Of a DNA stretch of 56,202 nucleotides, positions 18,415 through 27,044 are shown piece by piece. Location: positions 1 to 56,202 of the forward strand of contig DUQR01000050.1 of the NCBI GenBank assembly GCA_012837715.1, in the 5' to 3' direction. Under the pieces are notes generated by a model, which was not told where the DNA came from, made no database searches, and was given only the letters and a program-made list of their open reading frames with translations. The position numbers were made by a program, and so were the translations under genes. Positions within the stretch are counted from its first letter, which is position 1; each line of letters starts with the position of its first letter. The DNA is from Bacillota bacterium. Its GTDB lineage: Bacteria; Bacillota; UBA4882; UBA10575.

Positions 18415-19416
18415 TTAACGAAGGACTGCTTGGTAAGCTTGGAAAGTGACTCTGGCCACCTGGTCCCAGGTAAAATTGGCTAAAATATGTTCTCTTAACC
18501 CGGGCAGCGGTGGTGAATACAAAGCCTTCCGCAGCGCGTCTTTGATGGAAAAGGGTTCCGGCGAACAATACCAAGCCATCTCGCCGAGATACTCCCGGGC
18601 GGTTCCCCGGTCGGTCGTCACAACTTTACTCCCGGCCAGACCCGCTTCGAGATTAACCAAACCGGGAGTCTCATACCAGCTAGGTAAGGCATGGACACCG
18701 CAAGCTGCATAAGCCGAAGCAATCCAACTTTGGTTCAGCGCGCCTAAAAACCGGACGCGGCCTTCCCCCTCTTGCCGGCACTCTTGGTAATACTGATAGT
18801 CATTGATCGGACCGATTAAGACCACCGGTTGATTGAGCGCCCGGGCTGCCTTGATTAAGGCCTTTTGGTTCTTACGCCGGGAGATCCGGCCTACACAAAG
18901 GATAAACCCTTTCAGTCCGTAGCGTTTAATAAATTTATCCGGATTGGCATAGTAAAAAACCGGATCCACTCCGTTGGGGATAATACGGTAAGGTGTGATC
19001 AACTTATATTCTTCCCTTAACAATTCTTGTTCAACCAGGCCATTTGGGAGTAAAAGGTCAACCCCGTCCAAAACTTCCTGCCTTAAGGTATTGGTCTTCG
19101 CCCACCAGGAAAGAAAATGCTCTTTCCGGTCGGAATCGATGTTGATTAAGAACTCTTTGGGATCCCAATAAATCGGCGAGAGCACGATGGGAATCCCATA
19201 TTTCTTTGCCTTCTGGTAAAATTGATAGGTTTCCTCAATGGGAATGATGTTAAAGAGATGGACAAGGTCGTAACGGGAAAAGTCGGTAGTTGGTTGGGTC
19301 TTGATTTCCACCTCCACCCCCAATTGAATTAAGGCCTCCCGCGTCTTATTCATCTGTACACTATCCCCGGCGAGCATTTTAAAGATTGTGGAGCGATTTT
19401 GCATTAAAACCTTCAT
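18415..19416 (-). CDS. GT4-type glycosyltransferase
   Basis: 333 residues with a GT-B fold. The N-terminal domain runs to about 150 and the C-terminal donor-binding domain begins FILCVGRISRRKNQKALI. HALPSWYETPGLVNLEAGLAG is the E-x7-E sugar-nucleotide region of GT4 enzymes. There is no signal or membrane segment. AAGGAGGTGA lies before the ATG. The position next to SPOCS spore-envelope genes and DUF5665 suggests spore-surface glycosylation, but that is inference; donor and acceptor are unknown. Repeat copy B lies immediately upstream. Confidence 0.85.
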   Translation of the reverse strand: MKVLMQNRSTIFKMLAGDSVQMNKTREALIQLGVEVEIKTQPTTDFSRYDLVHLFNIIPIEETYQFYQKAKKYGIPIVLSPIYWDPKEFLINIDSDRKEHFLSWWAKTNTLRQEVLDGVDLLLPNGLVEQELLREEYKLITPYRIIPNGVDPVFYYANPDKFIKRYGLKGFILCVGRISRRKNQKALIKAARALNQPVVLIGPINDYQYYQECRQEGEGRVRFLGALNQSWIASAYAACGVHALPSWYETPGLVNLEAGLAGSKVVTTDRGTAREYLGEMAWYCSPEPFSIKDALRKALYSPPLPGLREHILANFTWDQVARVTFQAYQAVLR

Positions 19417-19440
19417 TCTTTCACCTCCTTGCCCTAATTA

Positions 19441-19559
19441 AGCTTTTTGCGTTATAACCAGTAAAAAGGATTTCAATACAATATAGAGTGTTCAGTCTAA
19501 ATTAGACTACCAATATACTGTATTGGAGTTGTTGCGGCTAAGCACAACGCAAAAAGCCC
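19441..19559. repeat. Dispersed palindromic intergenic repeat, copy B
   Basis: 119 bp beginning AGCTTTTTGCGTTATAACC, with TTTCAATACAATATAG, an inner palindrome (AGTCTAAATTAGACT), CTGTATTGGAG and the end CACAACGCAAAAAGCCC. It fills the gap between the glycosyltransferase ribosome site and the stop codon of the next upstream gene, and its last base is the first base of that stop triplet as read on the plus strand. TAATT flanks both ends, a possible target duplication. Confidence 0.8.
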
Positions 19560-21577
19560 TAATTTGAATGGGAAGTAAAGGCCAGTAATTCCAGGGCAAT
19601 CTCACACCAGACTCCGCCCTTTTCCCATTTCCACACTGGTAAAGGAGAACAATTCCACCCGGTCAGGATGGGAATCAACACTGGCACCCTGCTGTACTCC
19701 GGTGGTAAGCTTGCCCACAGTTCTTTCTGCAACCGATAATGACGATAGACTCCATCTTTTGCTAAATAGGTGATTTCACCCTTTACTTCCCCTTCCAACA
19801 AAAAAAGTTCAGCGGTTTTGATCCGACGGAACTCCCCTAAAAAAAAATGAGCCGTTAGAATCTGCCGTACCGCAGAGGGTAATTTTTCTTCCCATTTCAA
19901 AACAGCTTTTTTCTTTGGCGGGAGGATTGGCCTTTCCCCATAGTCTGGCTGCCCGCCCAGTTCAACACGGCGTACTTCTTCGGTGGTAACCACTAACCAG
20001 CCACTCAATAACAATTGGATTGAAAAGGAACCTTGGTTGTCTTTTTGTAGTTGCAAACCGATGGCTTCCGTCTTTACACATGCCTGTTGTCCACGGCAGA
20101 CTTCCGGTGAGGAATGGAACCAACTTAAGACCGGTTTCAGCTCCACCACTTTGCTTTGGTGGTCCCGATTCCGATACTGCCAGATAATTGTTGGTTGGGT
20201 GCGAATGATTACCCCGCCGTTTACCGTGTCGCCCCTTTCAGAACCCCGGCGCCACCATAAACGGTGGTTCTCGCTAAAATCCGCAGGCGTGGTAAGGGGA
20301 ATCTCTACATAATACTCGATCTTCTCTTCGGAAATGATTTTTTTCGCTAAAATGGTAGCGGTTCTTCGCGGATGCAAAGGAAGGGGTAAAGATACTTTCT
20401 GTCTTTGCGTTACCCTCACCAGGTAAGCCAGATGGAGAAAGAGGGTTAACTCATCCCCATTGGTAAAACGGATCAACTCTGTTTTTACCTCTTCCACCTT
20501 CAGGTGATGGGAGACCGTTTCCGAATGGCGGTCGACTGTCTCTTGGAAATGGGCCGCCGCGAACCATTCTTCCCACGGAATCTGTAACCGGTAAGCCTTT
20601 TCTTGGTCCTGATGGTTAATATATAAAAGTTCCAGGTCAATGCGGCCCATGCACAGCAGTCCTTTTTCATCCTTTACGGTCCACCCCTGAACACCGATCA
20701 CCGTCACTTCTTCGATCAGCTTGGCTTTTTCGGGAAGTTTAAGGTGGAACGTCCCGCCCCATTTTTCCGCTTTTTGCCCTTGCAAACGCTGGAGAAAAAA
20801 AGCCTCCCCCTCTTTGACCGGCGCTCCTTTAACCAGCAGGAGTTTCTCTTCAAACAAGCGCCAGTCAAGCTTAACGAGCAGGAGGGCTTTTTTTACACCG
20901 ATTATTTTCAGGTCGGCCAGTTCCGCTTGGCCGGTCACGATGGCGCCGACGGGAACTTTTTGCGGGATCAGGACCGAAAGCGGCCGGATTATTTTCGGCC
21001 GGTGGACGAAAATAAGCTGTAATTCTCCTTGGCAATGGATCCCCTGGGGGGTGAGGGAAAATACCACCTTGGTCAGGGTTTTTTTAACGGGAGGATCATC
21101 TCTGCTTAGCTCCGGCCAAGAAAGGGGTTCCGTATGTAAGTAACTATCCTGGGCGACCAGAATCCGGCCGCAAATGGGGATACTCTGTTCCCCCGTCGGC
21201 CAGTCTGGACTTAAAGGGCGCCGTTCCCACCCAAAGAAAGTAAGACCGATTCCCTGTTCCAAATAGGCGGTGGCTTCTTGATACTGAACGGTCAAATAGC
21301 GGCTGGTAGCTTTAACGGCAAGCGGTTGGCCCCGGATCAGACCGGGCGGTATTGTTAGCTTCCGTTCGTAAGAGATCCGGTCAACAGTCCTCTCTAATCT
21401 TCCCGTTTCCGCGATGAACAGAATTTCCCGTTCAAGATCGACCTTTAAATGCACCCGACCAGTCTCCCACTTAACCACTAAATCGTTAATGGTCAGATCA
21501 ATCCGGTGGACCTTTGCGCCGAAAGGCCAAGGGACTTTGATCATAAGTTTGCCATAGCCCCGCCACCGCTTGACCAT
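19559..21577 (-). CDS. Large beta-rich protein with divergent SPOCS-like segments
   Basis: A 672-residue protein without signal peptide or membrane helix. Several segments follow the SPOCS (DUF3794) rhythm in degenerate form, for example EEVTVIGVQGWTVKDEKG followed by a beta strand ending in a YRLQIPWEEWF-like block, and a similar unit near residues 150-260. It directly follows two genes with clear SPOCS repeats, which supports a spore-coat or cortex-envelope role, but the assignment rests on pattern and context. GGAGGGGGG precedes the ATG. The similarity to SPOCS could be tested with a profile search. Confidence 0.55.
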   Translation of the reverse strand: MVKRWRGYGKLMIKVPWPFGAKVHRIDLTINDLVVKWETGRVHLKVDLEREILFIAETGRLERTVDRISYERKLTIPPGLIRGQPLAVKATSRYLTVQYQEATAYLEQGIGLTFFGWERRPLSPDWPTGEQSIPICGRILVAQDSYLHTEPLSWPELSRDDPPVKKTLTKVVFSLTPQGIHCQGELQLIFVHRPKIIRPLSVLIPQKVPVGAIVTGQAELADLKIIGVKKALLLVKLDWRLFEEKLLLVKGAPVKEGEAFFLQRLQGQKAEKWGGTFHLKLPEKAKLIEEVTVIGVQGWTVKDEKGLLCMGRIDLELLYINHQDQEKAYRLQIPWEEWFAAAHFQETVDRHSETVSHHLKVEEVKTELIRFTNGDELTLFLHLAYLVRVTQRQKVSLPLPLHPRRTATILAKKIISEEKIEYYVEIPLTTPADFSENHRLWWRRGSERGDTVNGGVIIRTQPTIIWQYRNRDHQSKVVELKPVLSWFHSSPEVCRGQQACVKTEAIGLQLQKDNQGSFSIQLLLSGWLVVTTEEVRRVELGGQPDYGERPILPPKKKAVLKWEEKLPSAVRQILTAHFFLGEFRRIKTAELFLLEGEVKGEITYLAKDGVYRHYRLQKELWASLPPEYSRVPVLIPILTGWNCSPLPVWKWEKGGVWCEIALELLAFTSHSN

Positions 21578-21636
21578 TAACTTTGTCCCCCCTCCGGTAA
21601 GCTCCTCACTTTATAATGTATATGTTAGGAAAGGAG

Positions 21637-21673
21637 AAAAAAAATACAGGCCTTTGAAATTCGAGGCCTGTAT
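21637..21673 (-). terminator. Terminator after the three-SPOCS gene
   Basis: Minus-strand ATACAGGCCT and AGGCCTGTAT form a 10-bp stem followed by TTTTTTTT. It lies between the SPOCS gene at 21691 and the following gene at 21577, so the two may be separate transcripts. Confidence 0.85.
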
Positions 21674-21690
21674 TCCGGGGGAAAGGCAGT

Positions 21691-23490
21691 TTAGAAATAA
21701 TAGGGACCATACGGGGCAGCAACTTGCACCTGCAATTGCTGGGATTCGGTAACCTTGATAAACAGTTCGACTACCACCTTCTGCCGAAGGGTAGTGCTGT
21801 CCAGTAATTCGAAGAGCACCGTCTCGATGACCGGCTTAATTCGGACATCCATGCCTGGCACGGCGCCAGGAATATCCACAAAGGTACTGAAAGGCACATC
21901 TTCGCTTTGGTGAATTTCCAGATTATCCTCGTTAATAAAGAAGATCTGTTTGTGCACAACCCCTTGAATAATGACCTTATCTTCAATTACTTCCGCCATG
22001 AGCCGTTCGACTTTGGCGACAATCTCCCTGATTTTGATCGCCGGTTGGGACAAAGTGATGGCATTCTCCACCAACAACTGCTTGGTATCTTCCCCGACCA
22101 CGGTATCCAATTTCAGCAGGGCGCCGGGACCAAGCGCCACATTCAGTTGGATGCTTTCCGTCACTTTGACGAAGAATTCAACGACCACTTTCTGGAGTAA
22201 GGTATCTTCATCCAGTAATTCAAAGTGAATAAATTCGATCGTCGGTTCAACCACTACATCCATCCCGGTGGTCGCGCCGGGGATATCAAGGAAAGTACTG
22301 AACTCTAAATCTTCCGCCTGATGGTATTCGATATTATCCAGACCAATATAGAAAATTTGCTTGTGGATGATTCCTTGAATAATTACCTTATCATCAATGA
22401 CTTCAATCGTTAAGTCGCGGATTTCCGCCGTAATATCATCGATTTTTAGAGCTGGAGCATTTAGCGTGATCGTGTTTTCAATCAGTTCCTGTTTGGTCCC
22501 TTCGCCAATTACTTGGTCTAAACGGACGAGCGGACCGGCGCCTTCCACCAGATTAAGCTGGTTGGACTCGGTAACCTTGACGAAAAACTCAACTACAACC
22601 TTTTGATGGAGTAAGTTTGATCTGATTAAAGAGAAGAGAATCGTCTCGATGACCGGGTGAACCTGCACATTCATCCCCGGTTCAGTCCCGAAGATATCGA
22701 TGAAGGTGCTGAACGGGACGTCTTCCGACTGATGATGCACGATGTTATCCTCACCAACGTAGAAAATCTGTTTGTGGAGCACTCCCTGGATGATAATCTT
22801 ATCCTGGATCAGTTCAGTGGTCAAATTACGAATCTCCGCCGTGATGTTCCTTATTTTGATTGCTGGCCGATTTAAAGCCACATTTGTCTCAATCAGAAGT
22901 TGCTTTGTGCCTTCACCGATGACCACTTCTGCCCGCACCAAAGGATCCATTAACCTATCTCCTCCTTCCAAAGTTTCTACAGGAGCCGCTTCCACGGGAT
23001 TAGGTTGAGAGCACGTAGTTTCCAGCTTTTCACCGCGCTTTTTTTTTACCTTCATTATCTCTTGCTTTATTTCTTTCGTTTCCTCCATACCGATCTGACC
23101 CTTTTCCGTTCCGGACGGGCTCTCCACTGGCCCCTCCCCAACCTCTACTGACCAGACCTTTTCTTCATCTCCTGTGCGCTCTGGTTCACGATTAGCCGTT
23201 GCCGTTCGGATCTTTCTTGATAACCACTGGTCTTTAGTCATGCTGCACAGCGATGGCCTTTCCTGATTACTATTTGCGAAAAAAGGCTTCTTCCCCCGGT
23301 CTCCTCCGGAAACCTCCCCTTGTGCGGTGGAAGGCTCCAAAAAAGAATAATCATCTTCTGCTGTCCTTTTGGCCGAATCTTGATCATCCAGAACCAGATA
23401 GCGACGGTGAAGGTTGAAAAACCAGAATGTACAGAGGGCAATCAAAGCGGTGATCAAAGCAAAGGCGCCAATTATTAGTGCTAACTCCAT
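21691..23490 (-). CDS. Membrane-anchored protein with three SPOCS (DUF3794) repeats
   Basis: 599 residues. A single N-terminal helix (LALIIGAFALITALIALCTF) is followed by a charged, low-complexity linker to about residue 185, then three repeats of about 130 residues. Each repeat contains a VIGEGTKQ-type start, xxITAEIRxLT, a DKVIIQGxxHKQIFYxG core and a closing VVVEFFVKVTES. SPOCS domains occur in spore-envelope proteins such as SipL, where they bind SpoIVA. A bitopic protein with the repeats at one side of the membrane would fit the mother cell or forespore face, but topology is not decided. AAGGGGG precedes the ATG. It follows the four-repeat gene at 23667 and shares its repeat sequence closely. 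Confidence 0.85.
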   Translation of the reverse strand: MELALIIGAFALITALIALCTFWFFNLHRRYLVLDDQDSAKRTAEDDYSFLEPSTAQGEVSGGDRGKKPFFANSNQERPSLCSMTKDQWLSRKIRTATANREPERTGDEEKVWSVEVGEGPVESPSGTEKGQIGMEETKEIKQEIMKVKKKRGEKLETTCSQPNPVEAAPVETLEGGDRLMDPLVRAEVVIGEGTKQLLIETNVALNRPAIKIRNITAEIRNLTTELIQDKIIIQGVLHKQIFYVGEDNIVHHQSEDVPFSTFIDIFGTEPGMNVQVHPVIETILFSLIRSNLLHQKVVVEFFVKVTESNQLNLVEGAGPLVRLDQVIGEGTKQELIENTITLNAPALKIDDITAEIRDLTIEVIDDKVIIQGIIHKQIFYIGLDNIEYHQAEDLEFSTFLDIPGATTGMDVVVEPTIEFIHFELLDEDTLLQKVVVEFFVKVTESIQLNVALGPGALLKLDTVVGEDTKQLLVENAITLSQPAIKIREIVAKVERLMAEVIEDKVIIQGVVHKQIFFINEDNLEIHQSEDVPFSTFVDIPGAVPGMDVRIKPVIETVLFELLDSTTLRQKVVVELFIKVTESQQLQVQVAAPYGPYYF

Positions 23491-23616
23491 GCTAGTGCCC
23501 CCTTTTTACCTACCCCCTCGGTTGGCTAATATAATATATGAAACACTCCCGGATTGTGCTCATTTCTTAAAAGGAGGAATTTCATAATTACCAAAACTTT
23601 TATTCGCCTGCTGCGT

Positions 23617-23645
23617 AAAAAAAGATGGGCGACCAAGCCCATCTT
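23617..23645 (-). terminator. Terminator after the four-SPOCS gene
   Basis: Minus-strand AAGATGGGC-TTGGTC-GCCCATCTT with a T run forms a 9-bp stem 22 bases beyond the stop. It makes the four-repeat gene an independent unit from the three-repeat gene. Confidence 0.88.
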
Positions 23646-23666
23646 GCCAAGATTTTACTAGATTCA

Positions 23667-26048
23667 CTATGCCCGGACGGTCTGGAGCGGAGTAACGGCA
23701 AAGATGACATCGGTGACGACTTCGATTGGCACCGGATTCGGGTTCCCGTCGTTGACCACATCCAAGAGGACCACTGCCCGTTCTACCCTTTCTATACCGG
23801 GGCCGGAGACATTGGTCACAACCGGAAATTCTCTTACTTCAACCCCGGTCGGAGTCTGGATCGGGGCCCCGACCAAAACGGTTTCGGTCACGATTCCCGG
23901 GCCGGTCACCGCAGTTACGACCTGGAAAGGTTCGGGCACCGGTGTTTCACCGGTAACTTCCGCGTTGAGCACGATAATCTGACGGAGAAAACGTCCATCC
24001 GGTGATAAAGTGAAGGAGATGTTTTCAATCTCAACCGCTACCGAGAAGGGGGTTTCAGGCGTGATTCCGGGCACCGTCACCAGAATGGAAAAGGGAATCC
24101 GTTCCGTAACCGAACGAACCACTCCATCTTCACCCACGAAGAAAACTTGTTTATTGATGATCCCGTCGATGAGCACCGCATCGTTAAAGATCACCCGCGC
24201 TCGTAAATCGCTGATTTCCCCCTGGACTTCTTTGATTTTGACCGCCGGTTGCGGTAACTCCACCACATTTTCGACGATAATCTGCTGCCGACCGGTGACA
24301 ATCCCCGCCGGTGGAACCACAACTTCAACGACAACATTACGGACGGGCGTCACCGGAATCCGCTCCCGGCGTTCAACCAGAATCTGGCGAACTCCTTCCC
24401 CGATCACCTGCTCCAATTTGAAGAGGGAGAAATCACCGGTAACCAACGGAACTTGAATTGTCTCGGTTACGACCACATTGATGAGAACAATCACCTTTTC
24501 CCGAAGAAGGGTCTCGCTTTCCAACTGGAAAAGGATGGTCTCGATGCGTGGGCGAACGGTGACGTTTAGACCAGGAACAGCCCCCGGCACATCGATGAAG
24601 AGACTAAAGCGGCGCTCCTCGGCTTGATGGTATTCGATATTATCTTCGCCGATAAAAAAGATCTGTTTATGGATTATCCCTTGGATAATCACTTTATCCG
24701 GAATTACTTCCGTAACCAGGTTGCGGATCTCACCCACAATTTCCCGTATTTTAATGGCCGGCCGTTCTAAGGTGAGGACTGATTCATTCAGAACCTGTTG
24801 TTGCCCTTCACCAATCACCTGTTCAACTTTGAACAAGGGTCCGGCGCCGATCGCCACTCTTTCCTGAATACTTTCGGTGGCTTTGACAAAGACCTCTACT
24901 ACTACTTTTTGCCTTAGTTCCGTCTCGGACAGTAGCTCAAAGAAGATCCCCTCAATTCTGGGGTGCACTTGGAGATCGACCCCCGGAACCACTCCCGGAA
25001 GATCTAGAAATAGGCTGAAAGGCACCTCTTCTGCCTGGTGGCGGGCGTTATTATCCTGATCGACAAAGAAAATCTGCTTATGAATAATGCCCTGGACCAC
25101 AACTTTATCAGGGATGACATCAGTCTCAATATTCCGGATTTCGCCACGAATTTCATCTACTTTCAGCGCAGGAACAGCCAAGGTGAAAACATTCTCAACT
25201 AGTTCCTGTTTAACCCCCTCACCAACGACCCGGGGCAAGAGCAGTAGGGGACCGGTCCCCAATTCCAACCCGACTTGGACAAACTGGGTAACCTTGATAA
25301 AGATCTCCAAGACAATCTTCTGGCGGATAAACAAGCCATCATCGGTCAAGCGAAAGAGGATCTTTTCAATTCTCGGCTGAACCTGAACGTTCATCCCCGG
25401 TTCCGCGCCCGGAAGATCAATAAAGGTACTAAAAGGCAGATCTTCGGCAAAATGCCGAACGATATTATCAAGACCAACAAAAAAGATTTGTTTATGGATT
25501 ATACCTTGCACAATAACCTTATCTTTAATGAGTTCAGCAGTTACGTTCCTTATTTCACCGGTGATGTTGCGGACTTTAACCGCCGGCATTGGCAGCTGAG
25601 TCGGGCGAACCACCGGATTGACCCGGGCGGTACGCTCACCCACAGTTACCTCCGCTCCTTGTAACCGTTGAACAAGCCCTTGATCCCGGGGGATTTCGGC
25701 GCCCAACCCACTTTGCTGATTACTCACCCGGATACGGGTCACCTGCGGGTTAAAATCTCCGGCCCAAGCAGGGGTTTTTGGTTTAACTTGAACCCGGTCG
25801 GGCATGACTAAGGTTGGGTTATCCGCTTCCAGTTCGAAGGGGAAAGAACCGGATCGGCCGTCTCCCGTTTCATCCTGAGGCGTAACCGCTAACTCCGGCG
25901 GAAAATCCTCTTTAGTCTCTGTATTTAGCTGGTCATTCGTAACCCATTCTTCGTCAATGCTTTTTTGACCGCATTCCCCATTTTCACTTTGTTCCCCTTT
26001 ATCTACTTGAACTTGTTCTTCTTTTTCCAGGTTATCATCGAACTCCAT
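23667..26048 (-). CDS. Multi-SPOCS (DUF3794) spore-envelope protein, four repeats
   Basis: 793 residues from ATG 26048, which has AAAGGAGG 9 bases upstream; the in-frame extension upstream has no ribosome site. An acidic, Gln/Glu-rich N-terminal region of about 150 residues precedes four SPOCS repeats (about 160-270, 275-405, 405-540, 570-690). All keep the core GIIHKQIFF with only small changes (the fourth reads GIINKQVFF) and the endings VxxxxRIExIxF. A more divergent valine-rich tail follows. There is no signal peptide or membrane segment, so it should be made in the mother cell cytoplasm and assemble on the forespore if it acts like SipL. It has no LysM domain, unlike SipL. The exact role is unknown. 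Confidence 0.85.
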   Translation of the reverse strand: MEFDDNLEKEEQVQVDKGEQSENGECGQKSIDEEWVTNDQLNTETKEDFPPELAVTPQDETGDGRSGSFPFELEADNPTLVMPDRVQVKPKTPAWAGDFNPQVTRIRVSNQQSGLGAEIPRDQGLVQRLQGAEVTVGERTARVNPVVRPTQLPMPAVKVRNITGEIRNVTAELIKDKVIVQGIIHKQIFFVGLDNIVRHFAEDLPFSTFIDLPGAEPGMNVQVQPRIEKILFRLTDDGLFIRQKIVLEIFIKVTQFVQVGLELGTGPLLLLPRVVGEGVKQELVENVFTLAVPALKVDEIRGEIRNIETDVIPDKVVVQGIIHKQIFFVDQDNNARHQAEEVPFSLFLDLPGVVPGVDLQVHPRIEGIFFELLSETELRQKVVVEVFVKATESIQERVAIGAGPLFKVEQVIGEGQQQVLNESVLTLERPAIKIREIVGEIRNLVTEVIPDKVIIQGIIHKQIFFIGEDNIEYHQAEERRFSLFIDVPGAVPGLNVTVRPRIETILFQLESETLLREKVIVLINVVVTETIQVPLVTGDFSLFKLEQVIGEGVRQILVERRERIPVTPVRNVVVEVVVPPAGIVTGRQQIIVENVVELPQPAVKIKEVQGEISDLRARVIFNDAVLIDGIINKQVFFVGEDGVVRSVTERIPFSILVTVPGITPETPFSVAVEIENISFTLSPDGRFLRQIIVLNAEVTGETPVPEPFQVVTAVTGPGIVTETVLVGAPIQTPTGVEVREFPVVTNVSGPGIERVERAVVLLDVVNDGNPNPVPIEVVTDVIFAVTPLQTVRA

Positions 26049-26197
26049 TTTTCTATGGCCTCCTTTCTCCGACCAACTCCCTTGCGCAAGGGAAAACCGC
26101 ACCATTCCTAAGCACGAATTAGGACTAGTACAGTATATGCTGGTCCGCAAGAAGGTGCTTATCGCCAAAGAAAAATGAAAATAAGCCCGATTAAAAG

Positions 26198-26219
26198 AAA
26201 AACCGCCAAAAACGGCGGT
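26198..26219 (-). terminator. Terminator after the 136-residue orphan gene
   Basis: Minus-strand ACCGCC-GTTTTT-GGCGGT followed by TTTTCTTTT; a 6-bp GC-rich stem directly after the stop of the gene at 26240. Confidence 0.75.
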
Positions 26220-26239
26220 CCAACCGGAACCTTGGCCAT

Positions 26240-26650
26240 TTAGATCTGTTCTTGGGCCATCGGCACTTCTCCATCATCAATCAGTTCTGAAGCCCTTCGT
26301 AACCCTTGCCTTCTTTCCTGAAGCCATTTCTCCAGCCTTCCCGGGGTGGAACCAATGATCTTAAAGAACAACTCCAGAGCTTGCCTACAACCGGCTGACA
26401 GCGGACTTTCCGCGGCAACCTCATGAATTCCGGATTCTTGATAGCGCATAAATGCATAAACGCACGCCTTTTCAACTCCGGAATTCTCGATCAGATTGAT
26501 CAAGCGAGTATATTCATTCCGACGAGCTTCGGCGTGCGCTCTCCAAAAAACTGGATCGTTCGTCATTTCACTGGTGAGAAGATCCTGCTTCGCTAAACTT
26601 TTGAATTTCTTCAAAGCCCGAATCAGATCTTCTCCCTCCACTTGAAACAT
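26240..26650 (-). CDS. Uncharacterised 136-residue helical protein
   Basis: A helical, soluble-looking protein (EDLIRALKKFKSLAKQDLL, then RAHAEARRNEYTRLINLIE, and LEKWLQERRQGLRRASELI) with two cysteines. I do not recognise the family. GGGAGGGG lies upstream of the ATG. It sits between the SPOCS genes and a 72-residue orphan, and shares with the orphan a strong purine-rich ribosome site, suggesting a two-gene unit ending at the terminator. No function can be proposed. Confidence 0.7.
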   Translation of the reverse strand: MFQVEGEDLIRALKKFKSLAKQDLLTSEMTNDPVFWRAHAEARRNEYTRLINLIENSGVEKACVYAFMRYQESGIHEVAAESPLSAGCRQALELFFKIIGSTPGRLEKWLQERRQGLRRASELIDDGEVPMAQEQI

Positions 26651-26706
26651 GGCGGTACCCCTCCCTTATTTTTGATGGCTGTGGCTGCTAATAACCTCCT
26701 TTCCCA

Positions 26707-26925
26707 TTAGTCTTTGCTCTCCTCGGTCGTGAGGTCAAAAACAAAGTAGGCTTGGTCATCAAATTCCATACGATAACAGGAACAGGGAAAACCATTCTGG
26801 TTAAAAATACCGATCAATTCCGCCTCCCCGGCGAGAATTTTATCGCGAATGGCGCGATCGGTTAACTCAACCGGCTCCGTAGTGAGGGCTTTATTTTGCG
26901 CAGGAAAAGGTATAATTTCGCCCAT
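26707..26925 (-). CDS. Uncharacterised 72-residue protein
   Basis: A small acidic protein starting MGEIIPFPAQNKALTTEP, with a helix DRAIRDKILAGEAELI and a C-terminal strand pattern YRMEFDDQAYFVFDL. The only cysteines form CSC. GGGAGGGGGGAGA precedes the ATG. It is 56 bases upstream of the 136-residue orphan and probably in the same transcript. Family not recognised. Confidence 0.65.
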   Translation of the reverse strand: MGEIIPFPAQNKALTTEPVELTDRAIRDKILAGEAELIGIFNQNGFPCSCYRMEFDDQAYFVFDLTTEESKD

Positions 26926-26963
26926 TCTCTCCCCCCTCCCTTAGCGCCTCCCGGGAATTAATT

Positions 26964-27044
26964 GGGCTTTTTGCGTTGTCCTTTGCTTAGTCAAACACTA
27001 TCTATCGGATTGGAGTCTTTTTGTTGTTTAGAGCGGAAAAAGCC
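26964..27044. repeat. Dispersed palindromic intergenic repeat, short copy C
   Basis: An 81-bp derivative with the full left arm GGGCTTTTTGCGTTGTCC, a reduced centre (CTATCTATCGGATTGGAG) and the right end GAGCGGAAAAAGCC. The inner CCAATACAATA palindrome is partly lost. It lies between the 72-residue gene and the stop of the MgtC gene, its last base being in that stop triplet. AATT flanks both ends. Confidence 0.7.
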
